Assembly: GCF_030758295.1 (NCBI RefSeq)
Contig: NZ_CP132335.1
Span: 3,076,412 to 3,140,411 of the forward strand
DNA from: Pararhizobium sp. IMCC21322
GTDB lineage: Bacteria; Pseudomonadota; Alphaproteobacteria; Rhizobiales; GCA-2746425
DNA: 64,000 nt
Direction of reading: 5' to 3'
Shown: one piece after another, positions 9,279-16,738 of the stretch
How positions within the stretch are numbered: the stretch's first letter is position 1
How the letters are laid out: each line of letters begins with the position of its first letter
The notes under the pieces: model-generated
The model's database searches: none
What the model saw: only the letters and a program-made list of their open reading frames with translations
What the model was told of the DNA's origin: nothing
Translations under genes and position numbers: made by a program

Positions 9279-9938
9279 TTAGGGGCTCAAAGGATCAACA
9301 GCAAGGCTTTTCATGGAAATTTCCAAATCACCATAGCCTGTTGAACGTCGCTCATAGACAAGCCCAAGCCGCTCTGCGCAAAGGGCTGCCTTTGCATCAA
9401 GCTCGGGATTATTCGTTTGAGCCAGATAAATCAGCTTCTCATAATTGCCAAAATACATATCTCTTAATTCGGGATGCCTATCCAGCCCCATTGGCCGCCA
9501 GACAAAGGCGTCAAACTGTTTCACCAGAAAGTCGGTCAGGTAAAATGACCGCATTTCGTCATCGGCCCGTTCAGCAAATGCTTCATTTCCGTCAAAGAAG
9601 GAATAGCAATGTGGCCCTGCAATGCGTTCCACACCTTCTTCAGCACACAGAGAATCCAGATGGCCCCCGGTGCCGCAATCAGCATACAGGATGTAGATGG
9701 TTGCAAACCCATCCTCACGTCCTTTGTGAATCGCTTCGCGAACAGCAGGTGTAATCTTTTCCGGGTAAAGATGCAGCTTTGCAGGCAGACAACGCAGAAC
9801 CATATGATTCCAGGAGTTTGCCGCTTTGAGTGCCAGAATTTCACGCGCCAAGGCGCCGCAACCGATCAAAAGAACGGATCCGTTCTGGCTTTCACCAAAT
9901 CCTTGTTCAGTTAGAACATGATCACTTGGAAGAGACAT
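9279..9938 (-). CDS. DUF1638 family protein of the corrinoid locus
   Basis: 219 aa. It matches DUF1638 proteins, known to me only as neighbours of corrinoid methyltransferase genes in bacteria and methanogens; the function is unknown. Cysteines in family-like positions are LLIGCGALAREIL, LRCLPAKLHLYPEKI, YADCGTGGHLD and GPHCYSFFDG. The Cys/His pattern with a Gly-rich start suggests a metal or cofactor site (inference). ATG 9938 is preceded by GGGAG seven bases away. It follows the corrinoid protein gene by 43 bases in the same operon. Possible roles are corrinoid loading or repair, or a second methyl-accepting activity; nothing in the sequence decides this. Confidence 0.83.
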   Translation of the reverse strand: MSLPSDHVLTEQGFGESQNGSVLLIGCGALAREILALKAANSWNHMVLRCLPAKLHLYPEKITPAVREAIHKGREDGFATIYILYADCGTGGHLDSLCAEEGVERIAGPHCYSFFDGNEAFAERADDEMRSFYLTDFLVKQFDAFVWRPMGLDRHPELRDMYFGNYEKLIYLAQTNNPELDAKAALCAERLGLVYERRSTGYGDLEISMKSLAVDPLSP

Positions 9939-9981
9939 GTTTTGGCTCCCATTGCGGGAGACAAATCACTCCCGGGCAAGT

Positions 9982-10683
9982 TTAGGCGCTGGCCATCTGA
10001 TTGTGCTTGCGTGCCATCCACTCTTTCGCAGTCTCAACAGCAACAGCTGCGTCGCGACAATAGGCATCAGCACCGATGGCCAAACCGAATTCCTCATTCA
10101 GCGGCGCACCACCAACAAGGACGATGTGCTTATCGCGAATGCCCATTTCTTTCATCGTATCAATCACGACCTTCATATAGGGCATTGTTGTGGTCAGCAG
10201 AGCAGACATGCCGAGAATGTCCGGCTTATGCTCTTCGATCGCCGCCAGATAATCCTCTACAGGATTGTTGATGCCCAGATCGAAAACTTCAAAACCGGCA
10301 CCTTCCATCATCATGCCAACAAGATTCTTGCCAATATCGTGAATGTCGCCCTTTACGGTGCCAATCACCATAGTGCCGACCTTGGGTGCGCCCGTTTCCG
10401 TCAGCAGGGGGCGCAATATACCCATGCCTTGCTTCATGGCATTGGCAGCCAGAAGAACTTCGGGAACAAACAGAATTCCATCGCGGAAATCGATACCGAC
10501 GATGCGCATACCTTCAACCAGGGCTTTGGTGAGAACGTCGTAAGGTGTCCACTTCCGCTCCAGCAGAATGTTCACACCTTCAGCAATTTCTTCTTTCAGC
10601 CCGTCATACAAATCGTCATGCATTTGAAGAACGAGTTCGTCGTCATTCAACTCAGATAGAATGATGTCATCATCATCGGACAT
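9982..10683 (-). CDS. Corrinoid (B12-binding) methyl-carrier protein
   Basis: 233 aa, MttC/MtbC-like. A four-helix cap domain (about residues 20-100, including FVPEVLLAANAMKQGM) is followed by a Rossmann-like B12-binding domain with D113-x-H115-x-x-G118 (GDIHDIGKN), the SALLTTT strand-loop and VGGAPLN. His115 would be the lower cobalt ligand. The protein begins MSDDDDIILSELNDDE, a strongly acidic leader. The start was placed at ATG 10683, because a reading from 10782 lacks family similarity upstream of this point. It is the first gene of the minus-strand operon and the obvious partner of the divergently encoded MttB-like methyltransferase. Confidence 0.93.
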   Translation of the reverse strand: MSDDDDIILSELNDDELVLQMHDDLYDGLKEEIAEGVNILLERKWTPYDVLTKALVEGMRIVGIDFRDGILFVPEVLLAANAMKQGMGILRPLLTETGAPKVGTMVIGTVKGDIHDIGKNLVGMMMEGAGFEVFDLGINNPVEDYLAAIEEHKPDILGMSALLTTTMPYMKVVIDTMKEMGIRDKHIVLVGGAPLNEEFGLAIGADAYCRDAAVAVETAKEWMARKHNQMASA

Positions 10684-10948
10684 AACCAGCTCACTCTCGG
10701 ACGTTGCCGCATTTAATATTCCACTGCGATACCACGCACGGAATTGCAAGAGTATTCCGCAATTGTTTAATGTTTCGTGCAACTGAAAACGACCTCCAGC
10801 GAGATAGAAACGACGAAACTTCGCCCGCAGAACAGGGTCGGGACTGGTTGACTGTCGCGAAAACCACTACTGTATGACGCAATAGGAACGCATCATCCCC
10901 GTGCCATACGGCATCTTTGCCTATGGGCAATTCTTGAGGGCAATCAAC
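10684..10948. promoter_or_regulatory. Divergent promoter region, corrinoid operon / mttB
   Basis: 265 bases between two divergent starts, presumably holding both promoters. An inverted repeat AATTGC (10742-10747) / GCAATT (10759-10764) lies about 60 bases upstream of the corrinoid gene and is a candidate operator. TTGACT at 10848-10853 could be a -35 box for mttB, but no convincing -10 lies at the right distance. Confidence 0.45.
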
Positions 10949-12613
10949 ATGGCCGACAGTCATCAAAGCAGCGCAGAACCAACAAAGTCTCCACGCCGCA
11001 GGCGCAGCGGAGGTATGGATGGCCGCAGGGCTCTGCGTGCCAATCGTCGCGATCCTCAGATGCCTGCGATTTTGCGTAAAATTTCGACCGTCGAAATTCT
11101 GGACGAAGAAGGTCTGGCTTTGATTGAAGCCAATGCAGATACCATTCTGCAGGAAATAGGCATTGAATTCCGCGAAGATCCGGAAGCATTGCAGATGTGG
11201 CGCGACGCTGGCGCGGATGTCCAGGGCGAGCGTGTGCGTTTCCCAAAAGGGCTTTGTCGCAAGCTGATTGAAACAGCCCCAAGCGAATTCACACAATTTG
11301 CAAGAAATCCGGAACGCTCGGTCCAAATTGGCGGCAAAACAACCGTATTCGCACCTGTCTATGGGCCTCCATTCGTCCGAGATCTGGATGGCGGTCGTCG
11401 TTATGCGACGCTGGAGGATTTCCATAATTTTGTGAAGCTGGCCTATATGGCACCCGCGATACATCATTCCGGAGGCACTGTGTGTGAGCCGGTCGATGTA
11501 CCTGTTAACAAACGCCATCTTGATATGGTGATGGCCCACATCAAATATTCGGACAAACCCTTCATGGGGTCAGTCACCGATCCAGACCGCGCCGAAGATT
11601 CAGTTGCCATGGTAAAACTGCTCTTCGGCAATGAGTTTGTTGATGAGAATTGCGTGCTGATCAACCTGATCAATGCAAATTCACCCATGGTGTTTGATTC
11701 AACAATGCTGGGCGCACTCAAAGTTTACGCAAAGGCCGGGCAGGCGACGGTCGTGTCGCCTTTCATTCTTGCCGGCGCCATGTCACCGGTCACGGTCGCC
11801 GGTACTTTGACCCAGATACTGGCCGAAGTCCTGGCCGGTGCCGCATTCTCTCAACTTTGTCGTCCCGGTGCGCCGGTTGTATTTGGAACCTTTGCAAGTT
11901 CCATCTCCATGCAATCGGGAGCGCCTACCTTTGGGACACCCGAGCCTACGTTGGTTCTCTATGGCGCTGGCCAATTGGCCAGAAGACTCGGCATTCCTTT
12001 CCGCTCTGGCGGCTCATTGTGCGGCTCCAAGGTCTGCGATGCCCAATCTGCTTATGAAAGCGCGCAAACCTTGATGCCGACCCTCATGGGCGGCGTGAAT
12101 TTTGCATTACATTCGGCTGGGTGGCTCGAGGGCGGTCTGGCATCTTCCTACGAAAAATTCGTCATGGATTGCGATCAGCTCGCCATGATGCAGCGTTTCG
12201 CGGAAGGCATTGACCTGTCAGAAACCGGTCAGGCTATGAGTGCAATCCGCGAGGTTGGACCTGGAAGCCACTATCTTGGCTGCGAGCACACGCAGGAGAA
12301 TTTTGAATCAGCCTTTTATCGCTCAACCATTGCGGACAATAACTCCTACGAGCAGTGGCTGGCCGATGGCGAACAAACAGCGGAACAACGGGCAAATAAG
12401 CTTTGGAAAAAAATGCTGCAGGAATATGAAGCACCTGCGCTTGATCAAGGCATCGAAGACAGCCTGAATGACTTCATTGCACGCAAGAAAGACGGAATGG
12501 AAGATGCGTTCGCGCCCAAGGACCCCAAAAAGGATGCCATGGCACGATCAATGAAAATCCGCAGCACCGCCATGCAGCAATCATTCGGTTTGAAAGACGG
12601 AAAACCCGACTAG
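10949..12613 (+). CDS. MttB-family amine methyltransferase, non-pyrrolysine
   Basis: 554 aa, trimethylamine methyltransferase (MttB/COG5598) superfamily. Family segments include TILQEIGIEFREDPEAL, CEPVDVPVN, ANSPMVFDSTMLGAL, SPFILAGAMSPVTVAG and GSHYLGCEHTQENF. The frame is open throughout: there is no in-frame amber codon where pyrrolysine would be in archaeal MttB, so it belongs to the non-Pyl group that demethylates quaternary amines such as glycine betaine, proline betaine or carnitine. The substrate here is not determined. The N terminus is arginine-rich (R16-R19, then GGMDGRRALRANRRD). ATG 10949 is chosen because GAGGG lies eight bases upstream; an in-frame ATG at 10901 lacks this. It is transcribed away from the corrinoid operon and converges on the homocysteine methyltransferase gene, stop codons six bases apart. 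Confidence 0.9.
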   Translation: MADSHQSSAEPTKSPRRRRSGGMDGRRALRANRRDPQMPAILRKISTVEILDEEGLALIEANADTILQEIGIEFREDPEALQMWRDAGADVQGERVRFPKGLCRKLIETAPSEFTQFARNPERSVQIGGKTTVFAPVYGPPFVRDLDGGRRYATLEDFHNFVKLAYMAPAIHHSGGTVCEPVDVPVNKRHLDMVMAHIKYSDKPFMGSVTDPDRAEDSVAMVKLLFGNEFVDENCVLINLINANSPMVFDSTMLGALKVYAKAGQATVVSPFILAGAMSPVTVAGTLTQILAEVLAGAAFSQLCRPGAPVVFGTFASSISMQSGAPTFGTPEPTLVLYGAGQLARRLGIPFRSGGSLCGSKVCDAQSAYESAQTLMPTLMGGVNFALHSAGWLEGGLASSYEKFVMDCDQLAMMQRFAEGIDLSETGQAMSAIREVGPGSHYLGCEHTQENFESAFYRSTIADNNSYEQWLADGEQTAEQRANKLWKKMLQEYEAPALDQGIEDSLNDFIARKKDGMEDAFAPKDPKKDAMARSMKIRSTAMQQSFGLKDGKPD

Positions 12614-12619
12614 AGTGCC

Positions 12620-13627
12620 TTAACGGTCGCGGCGGCGTGAGCGGCGCTGCGGTTTGTTGGCACCAGATGAAATCGGATTAACGATTGCGCCGATGGTCTC
12701 GACGATCTTGGCTTCATCCGGACGCTCACCTTTTTGATGGGCGTCCAGTGCGGCGCGCATGGCGGCCAAATGAATGGCCGAAGTGCCGCAACACCCGCCA
12801 ATAATGCGTGCCCCGGCATCAATCGCAAGACGGATGTAGTCCGCCATCAAATCCGGCGTTCCGGTGTATTCCACCTGATCGCCCTTTATCTGCGGAATGC
12901 CACAATTGGCTTTGGCAACAATTACCACGTCGCCGGGCTGCTCGGACATTGACAGAACCGACATCAAAAGATCAGAGGCACCAACTCCACAATTGGCGCC
13001 AACAGCCATTGGGGGTGTTTCCAACCCATCCAGCAGGTGTGGCATGTCTGACGGCGGGAGCCCCATCATGGTCATTCCGGCTGTGTCGAAGCTGGCCGTC
13101 ACCACATAGGGGAGGCCGCAAATATTGGCTGCATCAGCTGCAGCCTGCATTTCTTCCTTGGCGGACATGGTTTCAATCCATGCGACATCAGCACCGCCAT
13201 CTTTCAAGCCCTTCATCTGATCCACAAATGCTTTGACTGCGCCATCATATGTCATTTCGCCAAGGGGCGCGAATAGCTCGCCAGTCGGACCGACAGATCC
13301 GGCAACCACAACCGGCCGGTCTGCATTGTCAGCCACAGCTCGGGCCAGCTTTGCCCCGGCGTAATTATACTCAAACACCCGATCCTGGACTTTATGCAGC
13401 TTCAGGCGAGGAGCGTTTGAGCCAAACGTATTGGTAAGAATGATGTCAGACCCGGCATCAACAAAAGCCTGATGAAGCTCTGTTACCTTGTCCGGTTCAT
13501 CCAGATTCCAGAATTCCGGCGGATCACCTGGTCCAAGACCCAGATCGAAAAAGTTTGTTCCCGTGGCCCCATCGGCCAGTAGAACAGGTTTTTGATCCAG
13601 CAGGCTGGCAAGCGTTGTGGCGGTCAT
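12620..13627 (-). CDS. bmt: Homocysteine S-methyltransferase (betaine-homocysteine methyltransferase type)
   Basis: 335 aa, Zn-dependent homocysteine methyltransferase domain with DGATGTNFFDLGL at the start, GSDIILTNTFGSN, SVGPTGELF and the zinc-binding Cys of GANCGVGASD and GGCCGTSAIH. It would transfer a methyl group to homocysteine to make methionine. Comparable rhizobial genes (Bmt of Sinorhizobium meliloti) link glycine betaine catabolism to methionine synthesis; the symbol is given by similarity. The last residues PQRRSRRRDR form a basic tail. The start was set at ATG 13627 (MTATTLASLL); the upstream open extension has no similarity. A 16-bp near-palindrome lies 73 bases upstream. The corrinoid protein could be the methyl donor instead of betaine itself, which the sequence cannot settle. 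Confidence 0.88.
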   Translation of the reverse strand: MTATTLASLLDQKPVLLADGATGTNFFDLGLGPGDPPEFWNLDEPDKVTELHQAFVDAGSDIILTNTFGSNAPRLKLHKVQDRVFEYNYAGAKLARAVADNADRPVVVAGSVGPTGELFAPLGEMTYDGAVKAFVDQMKGLKDGGADVAWIETMSAKEEMQAAADAANICGLPYVVTASFDTAGMTMMGLPPSDMPHLLDGLETPPMAVGANCGVGASDLLMSVLSMSEQPGDVVIVAKANCGIPQIKGDQVEYTGTPDLMADYIRLAIDAGARIIGGCCGTSAIHLAAMRAALDAHQKGERPDEAKIVETIGAIVNPISSGANKPQRRSRRRDR

Positions 13628-13699
13628 GATCAAATTCCGATGGATGTTTTCAATGCAATCGCGCCATGGAAGCAAAATGTCAATAAATGAATTGAAGAC

Positions 13700-13715
13700 A
13701 TAAAGATTTCTTTAT
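13700..13715. promoter_or_regulatory. 16-bp near-palindrome, copy 2 (candidate operator of bmt)
   Basis: ATAAAGATTTCTTTAT, identical to 8030-8045, in the promoter region of the homocysteine methyltransferase gene. The remaining bases up to glmS at 14012 hold no convincing gene: an open frame at 13768-14067 overlaps glmS and shows no recognisable protein. The position suits repression of bmt when methionine-cycle intermediates change (inference). Confidence 0.55.
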
Positions 13716-14011
13716 ACCAGTAATCGCTCTCAGGCCGGACCGGCATGGCCTTCGGATTCATGTAGGATTGGTTTCAGATTTAGACTTTATGAAGCATCTA
13801 AAGGAGCGGCAGTCGGACTTTAACGCGTTCTTAGAATGTTTGACTACAAGACAAACACAGATCGCATTGCAGAATTATGCTCTGAATTCAGGCCTCAACA
13901 GCAATATTTCGACATATGACTTGATTTGGCTATGGCAGAGCTTTTTGGCACATCACCAGAAATGGCAACAGGTCATTTGTTTACTCGTGTTCGTTGGGGA
14001 GCATCAGAATT

Positions 14012-15838
14012 ATGTGTGGTATCGTAGGTATTTTGGGGACCAGGCCGGTCGCCCCGCTTCTGGTTGATGCGCTTAAGAGGCTTGAGTATCGCGGCTACGA
14101 TTCAGCAGGCATTGCCACAGTTCATGACGGCATACTCGACAGACGTCGCGCCGAAGGCAAATTAGTCAATCTTGAGCAGCACGTGGCTGAAATGCCACTC
14201 GATGGCCTGTCAGGAATTGGTCATACACGATGGGCGACACACGGTGTTCCCTCTGTCCGGAATGCTCATCCACATGCCACCAGCGACGTTTCCGTTGTCC
14301 ATAATGGAATTATCGAAAACTTCAGCGCCTTACGGGAAAAACTGCTGGAAGAGGGCTCTGCCTTTGAATCTGAAACCGATACGGAAGTCATCGCGCATTT
14401 GATCTCGCACGAAGTGGCAAATGGACGGTCCCCAAAGGAAGCGGTCTTTAATACGCTTAACAAGCTTCAGGGCGCATTTGCTCTGGCTGTCCTGTTCAAA
14501 AGTGATGCAGACCTTCTGATCGCAGCACGTCGCGGCAGCCCCATAGCAATCGGGCATGGCGATGGCGAAATGTATATCGGCTCCGACGCTATTGCCCTGT
14601 CTCCATTTACAGATCGCATCACCTATCTCGATGATGGCGATTGGGCCACCATCACCCGTAACAGCCTGGAGATACTCGACAGCGAAGGCAAACCTGTCGA
14701 GCGCCCCATGCAGCGCTCAAGCTCCAGCGCTTTGATGGTGGACAAGGGCAACTACAAGCATTTCATGCTGAAAGAGATTTATGAGCAGCCGGAAGTGATC
14801 AGCCACACGCTGAGCCACTATCTGGACTTTGCAGCCGGCAAGGCCAGCCAGCAGCCGGAGTTGCCATTTGACTTTGCAAAACTGTCGCGCATCAGCATGA
14901 CAGCCTGCGGAACCGCATACATCGCTGGTCAGATCGCAAAGTACTGGTTTGAAAAATTGGCCCGCCTGCCAGTCGATATCGATGTTGCATCGGAGTTTCG
15001 TTATCGCGAAGCACCGCTCGATAAAAACGGTCTGTCACTGTTTATTTCCCAGTCCGGTGAAACAGCCGACACGCTGGCTTCCCTGCGTTACTGCAAGCAA
15101 AACGGCCAAACCATCGCCAGCATTGTCAACGTACCTGAAAGCACAATCGCGCGGGAATCAGATGTTGTGTTTCCTACATTGGCCGGACCGGAAATTGGTG
15201 TTGCCTCAACCAAAGCCTTTACCTGTCAATTGTCGGTCTTGGCTTCTCTTGCCGTACGGGCGGGAGTTGCACGCGGTTTCATTGATCCAGCCGCTGAGAA
15301 AGAAATCGTTGCAGCGCTTTCTGCTGCCCCCAGATTGACCTCGATGGCGCTGTCTCAGGAAGATGATGTCGAAAGTCTGGCGCGCGATCTGTCGAAAGCC
15401 AGCCACGCCCTTTATCTGGGCCGGGGAACGAACTTTCCACTGGCTCAGGAAGGTGCCCTGAAACTCAAGGAAATCTCATATATTCATGCAGAGGGATACG
15501 CAGCCGGCGAGTTGAAGCACGGTCCCATCGCGCTGGTTGACGAAGACATGCCGGTGGTGGTTATCGCCCCATATGACAATGTTTTTGAAAAAACCGTCTC
15601 CAACATGCAGGAAGTCGCAGCCAGAGGTGGGCAGATCATCCTGTTTACCAATGCAGCAGGCGCAGCAAAGGCAGAAGTTGAAACACTGAAAACCATAGTT
15701 TTACCGGATGTACACCCGGATATTGCGCCATTGGTCTACTCTATTCCGATCCAGCTTCTGGCCTATCACACAGCCGTTTTCATGGGGACCGACGTCGATC
15801 AACCGCGGAATCTCGCTAAATCTGTCACAGTGGAGTGA
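14012..15838 (+). CDS. glmS: Glutamine--fructose-6-phosphate aminotransferase (isomerising)
   Basis: 608 aa, the normal length. It makes glucosamine-6-phosphate from fructose-6-phosphate and glutamine, the entry to peptidoglycan and LPS amino sugars. The start MCGIVGILGTR exposes the catalytic N-terminal cysteine (Cys2) of the class II glutamine amidotransferase domain; YRGYDSAG and HTRWATHG follow. Two SIS sugar-isomerase domains come next (TACGTAYIAGQIA; SQSGETADT; LGRGTNFPLAQEGALKLKE), ending KSVTVE. GGGGAG lies ten bases upstream of ATG 14012. glmU, a frequent rhizobial neighbour, is not adjacent here. I see no glmS ribozyme, which is a Gram-positive feature. Confidence 0.97.
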   Translation: MCGIVGILGTRPVAPLLVDALKRLEYRGYDSAGIATVHDGILDRRRAEGKLVNLEQHVAEMPLDGLSGIGHTRWATHGVPSVRNAHPHATSDVSVVHNGIIENFSALREKLLEEGSAFESETDTEVIAHLISHEVANGRSPKEAVFNTLNKLQGAFALAVLFKSDADLLIAARRGSPIAIGHGDGEMYIGSDAIALSPFTDRITYLDDGDWATITRNSLEILDSEGKPVERPMQRSSSSALMVDKGNYKHFMLKEIYEQPEVISHTLSHYLDFAAGKASQQPELPFDFAKLSRISMTACGTAYIAGQIAKYWFEKLARLPVDIDVASEFRYREAPLDKNGLSLFISQSGETADTLASLRYCKQNGQTIASIVNVPESTIARESDVVFPTLAGPEIGVASTKAFTCQLSVLASLAVRAGVARGFIDPAAEKEIVAALSAAPRLTSMALSQEDDVESLARDLSKASHALYLGRGTNFPLAQEGALKLKEISYIHAEGYAAGELKHGPIALVDEDMPVVVIAPYDNVFEKTVSNMQEVAARGGQIILFTNAAGAAKAEVETLKTIVLPDVHPDIAPLVYSIPIQLLAYHTAVFMGTDVDQPRNLAKSVTVE

Positions 15839-15950
15839 TATTAATCGTAATTTGTCGATAGAAAGCACGCCGTGCCATTGCGCTTTCACATTTGAGAATT
15901 ATGTTGTCGGAAAGCCACAGTCGTTTTTCGTGGCCAGTTGATGGAAAAAA

Positions 15951-16733
15951 ATGGCCCCTAAACACCCTAAAACAGGCAGAAACGCACGCAAACGGCTCAG
16001 CCCGGGCCTGCGTTTGCGCAACTATTTTCTTACCGGCCTTGTTATTGCCGCGCCCGTCAGCATCACGATTTATCTCACCTGGACATTTATCCAGTGGATT
16101 GATGGCTGGGTAAAGCCGCTCATACCGTCGGTCTATAATCCGGACACGTATCTGCCATTCTCGGTGCCAGGTGGCGGCCTGCTGTTTGCATTCCTTGCGA
16201 TCACACTGCTGGGCTTTTTCACCGCCGGTATCGTCGGCAAAACGATTATCCGATATGGTGAGACGCTTTTAGGCCGCATGCCACTGGTCAGGAATCTGTA
16301 TCAGGGCTTGAAGCAGATTTTTGAAACCGTCCTGTCTGATAGCTCCAAATCCTTTCAGACAGCAGCACTTCTTGAATATCCTCGCCGCGGCCTCTGGGCA
16401 ATTGTGTTTATCTCGACCGAAACAAAAGGCGAGGTGAAGGTCAAACTTGGCGAGTTTGTGGACGACAGCATGGTGTCGATATTTTTACCGACCACACCCA
16501 ATCCAACTTCCGGATTTTTGCTGTTTGTGCCCAGCAAAGACCTGACCCCACTCGACATGTCGGTTGAACAAGCCGCCAAATTGGTCATTTCGGCTGGTCT
16601 GGTAAATCCGGATAAGTCTGGCGGTAAGGTCGTTACCAATCCCGACAATGTTGTCAGCGTTAAGGGCGATGATCCGAAAATTGCCAAGGAAATGCTTGAA
16701 AAAGCTGCCCGTGAAGTCGAGCCCGTCGAATAA
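15951..16733 (+). CDS. DUF502 family inner-membrane protein
   Basis: 260 aa. It has a basic N terminus (RNARKRLSPGLRLRNYF) and two transmembrane helices at about residues 27-48 and 78-100 (LLFAFLAITLLGFFTAGIVG), with a short periplasmic loop containing IDGWVKPLIPSVY. A soluble C-terminal domain carries the DUF502 blocks RMPLVRNLYQGLKQI, PRRGLWAIVF and FLPTTPNPTSGFLLFVP. Function is unknown; DUF502 proteins are widespread in bacteria and plants. No strong RBS precedes ATG 15951. The gene converges on recG with only five bases between stops. Confidence 0.9.
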   Translation: MAPKHPKTGRNARKRLSPGLRLRNYFLTGLVIAAPVSITIYLTWTFIQWIDGWVKPLIPSVYNPDTYLPFSVPGGGLLFAFLAITLLGFFTAGIVGKTIIRYGETLLGRMPLVRNLYQGLKQIFETVLSDSSKSFQTAALLEYPRRGLWAIVFISTETKGEVKVKLGEFVDDSMVSIFLPTTPNPTSGFLLFVPSKDLTPLDMSVEQAAKLVISAGLVNPDKSGGKVVTNPDNVVSVKGDDPKIAKEMLEKAAREVEPVE

Positions 16734-16738
16734 CCGAT

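Noticed and set aside
10949-12613. Possible pyrrolysine-containing methyltransferase
   Set aside because: The frame has no internal TAG; the only TAG is the terminal stop at 12611-12613, so this is a non-pyrrolysine MttB homolog.
13768-14067. A 99-codon open frame upstream of and overlapping glmS
   Set aside because: It overlaps the well-supported glmS start, has no recognisable protein features and no RBS; treated as non-coding leader.
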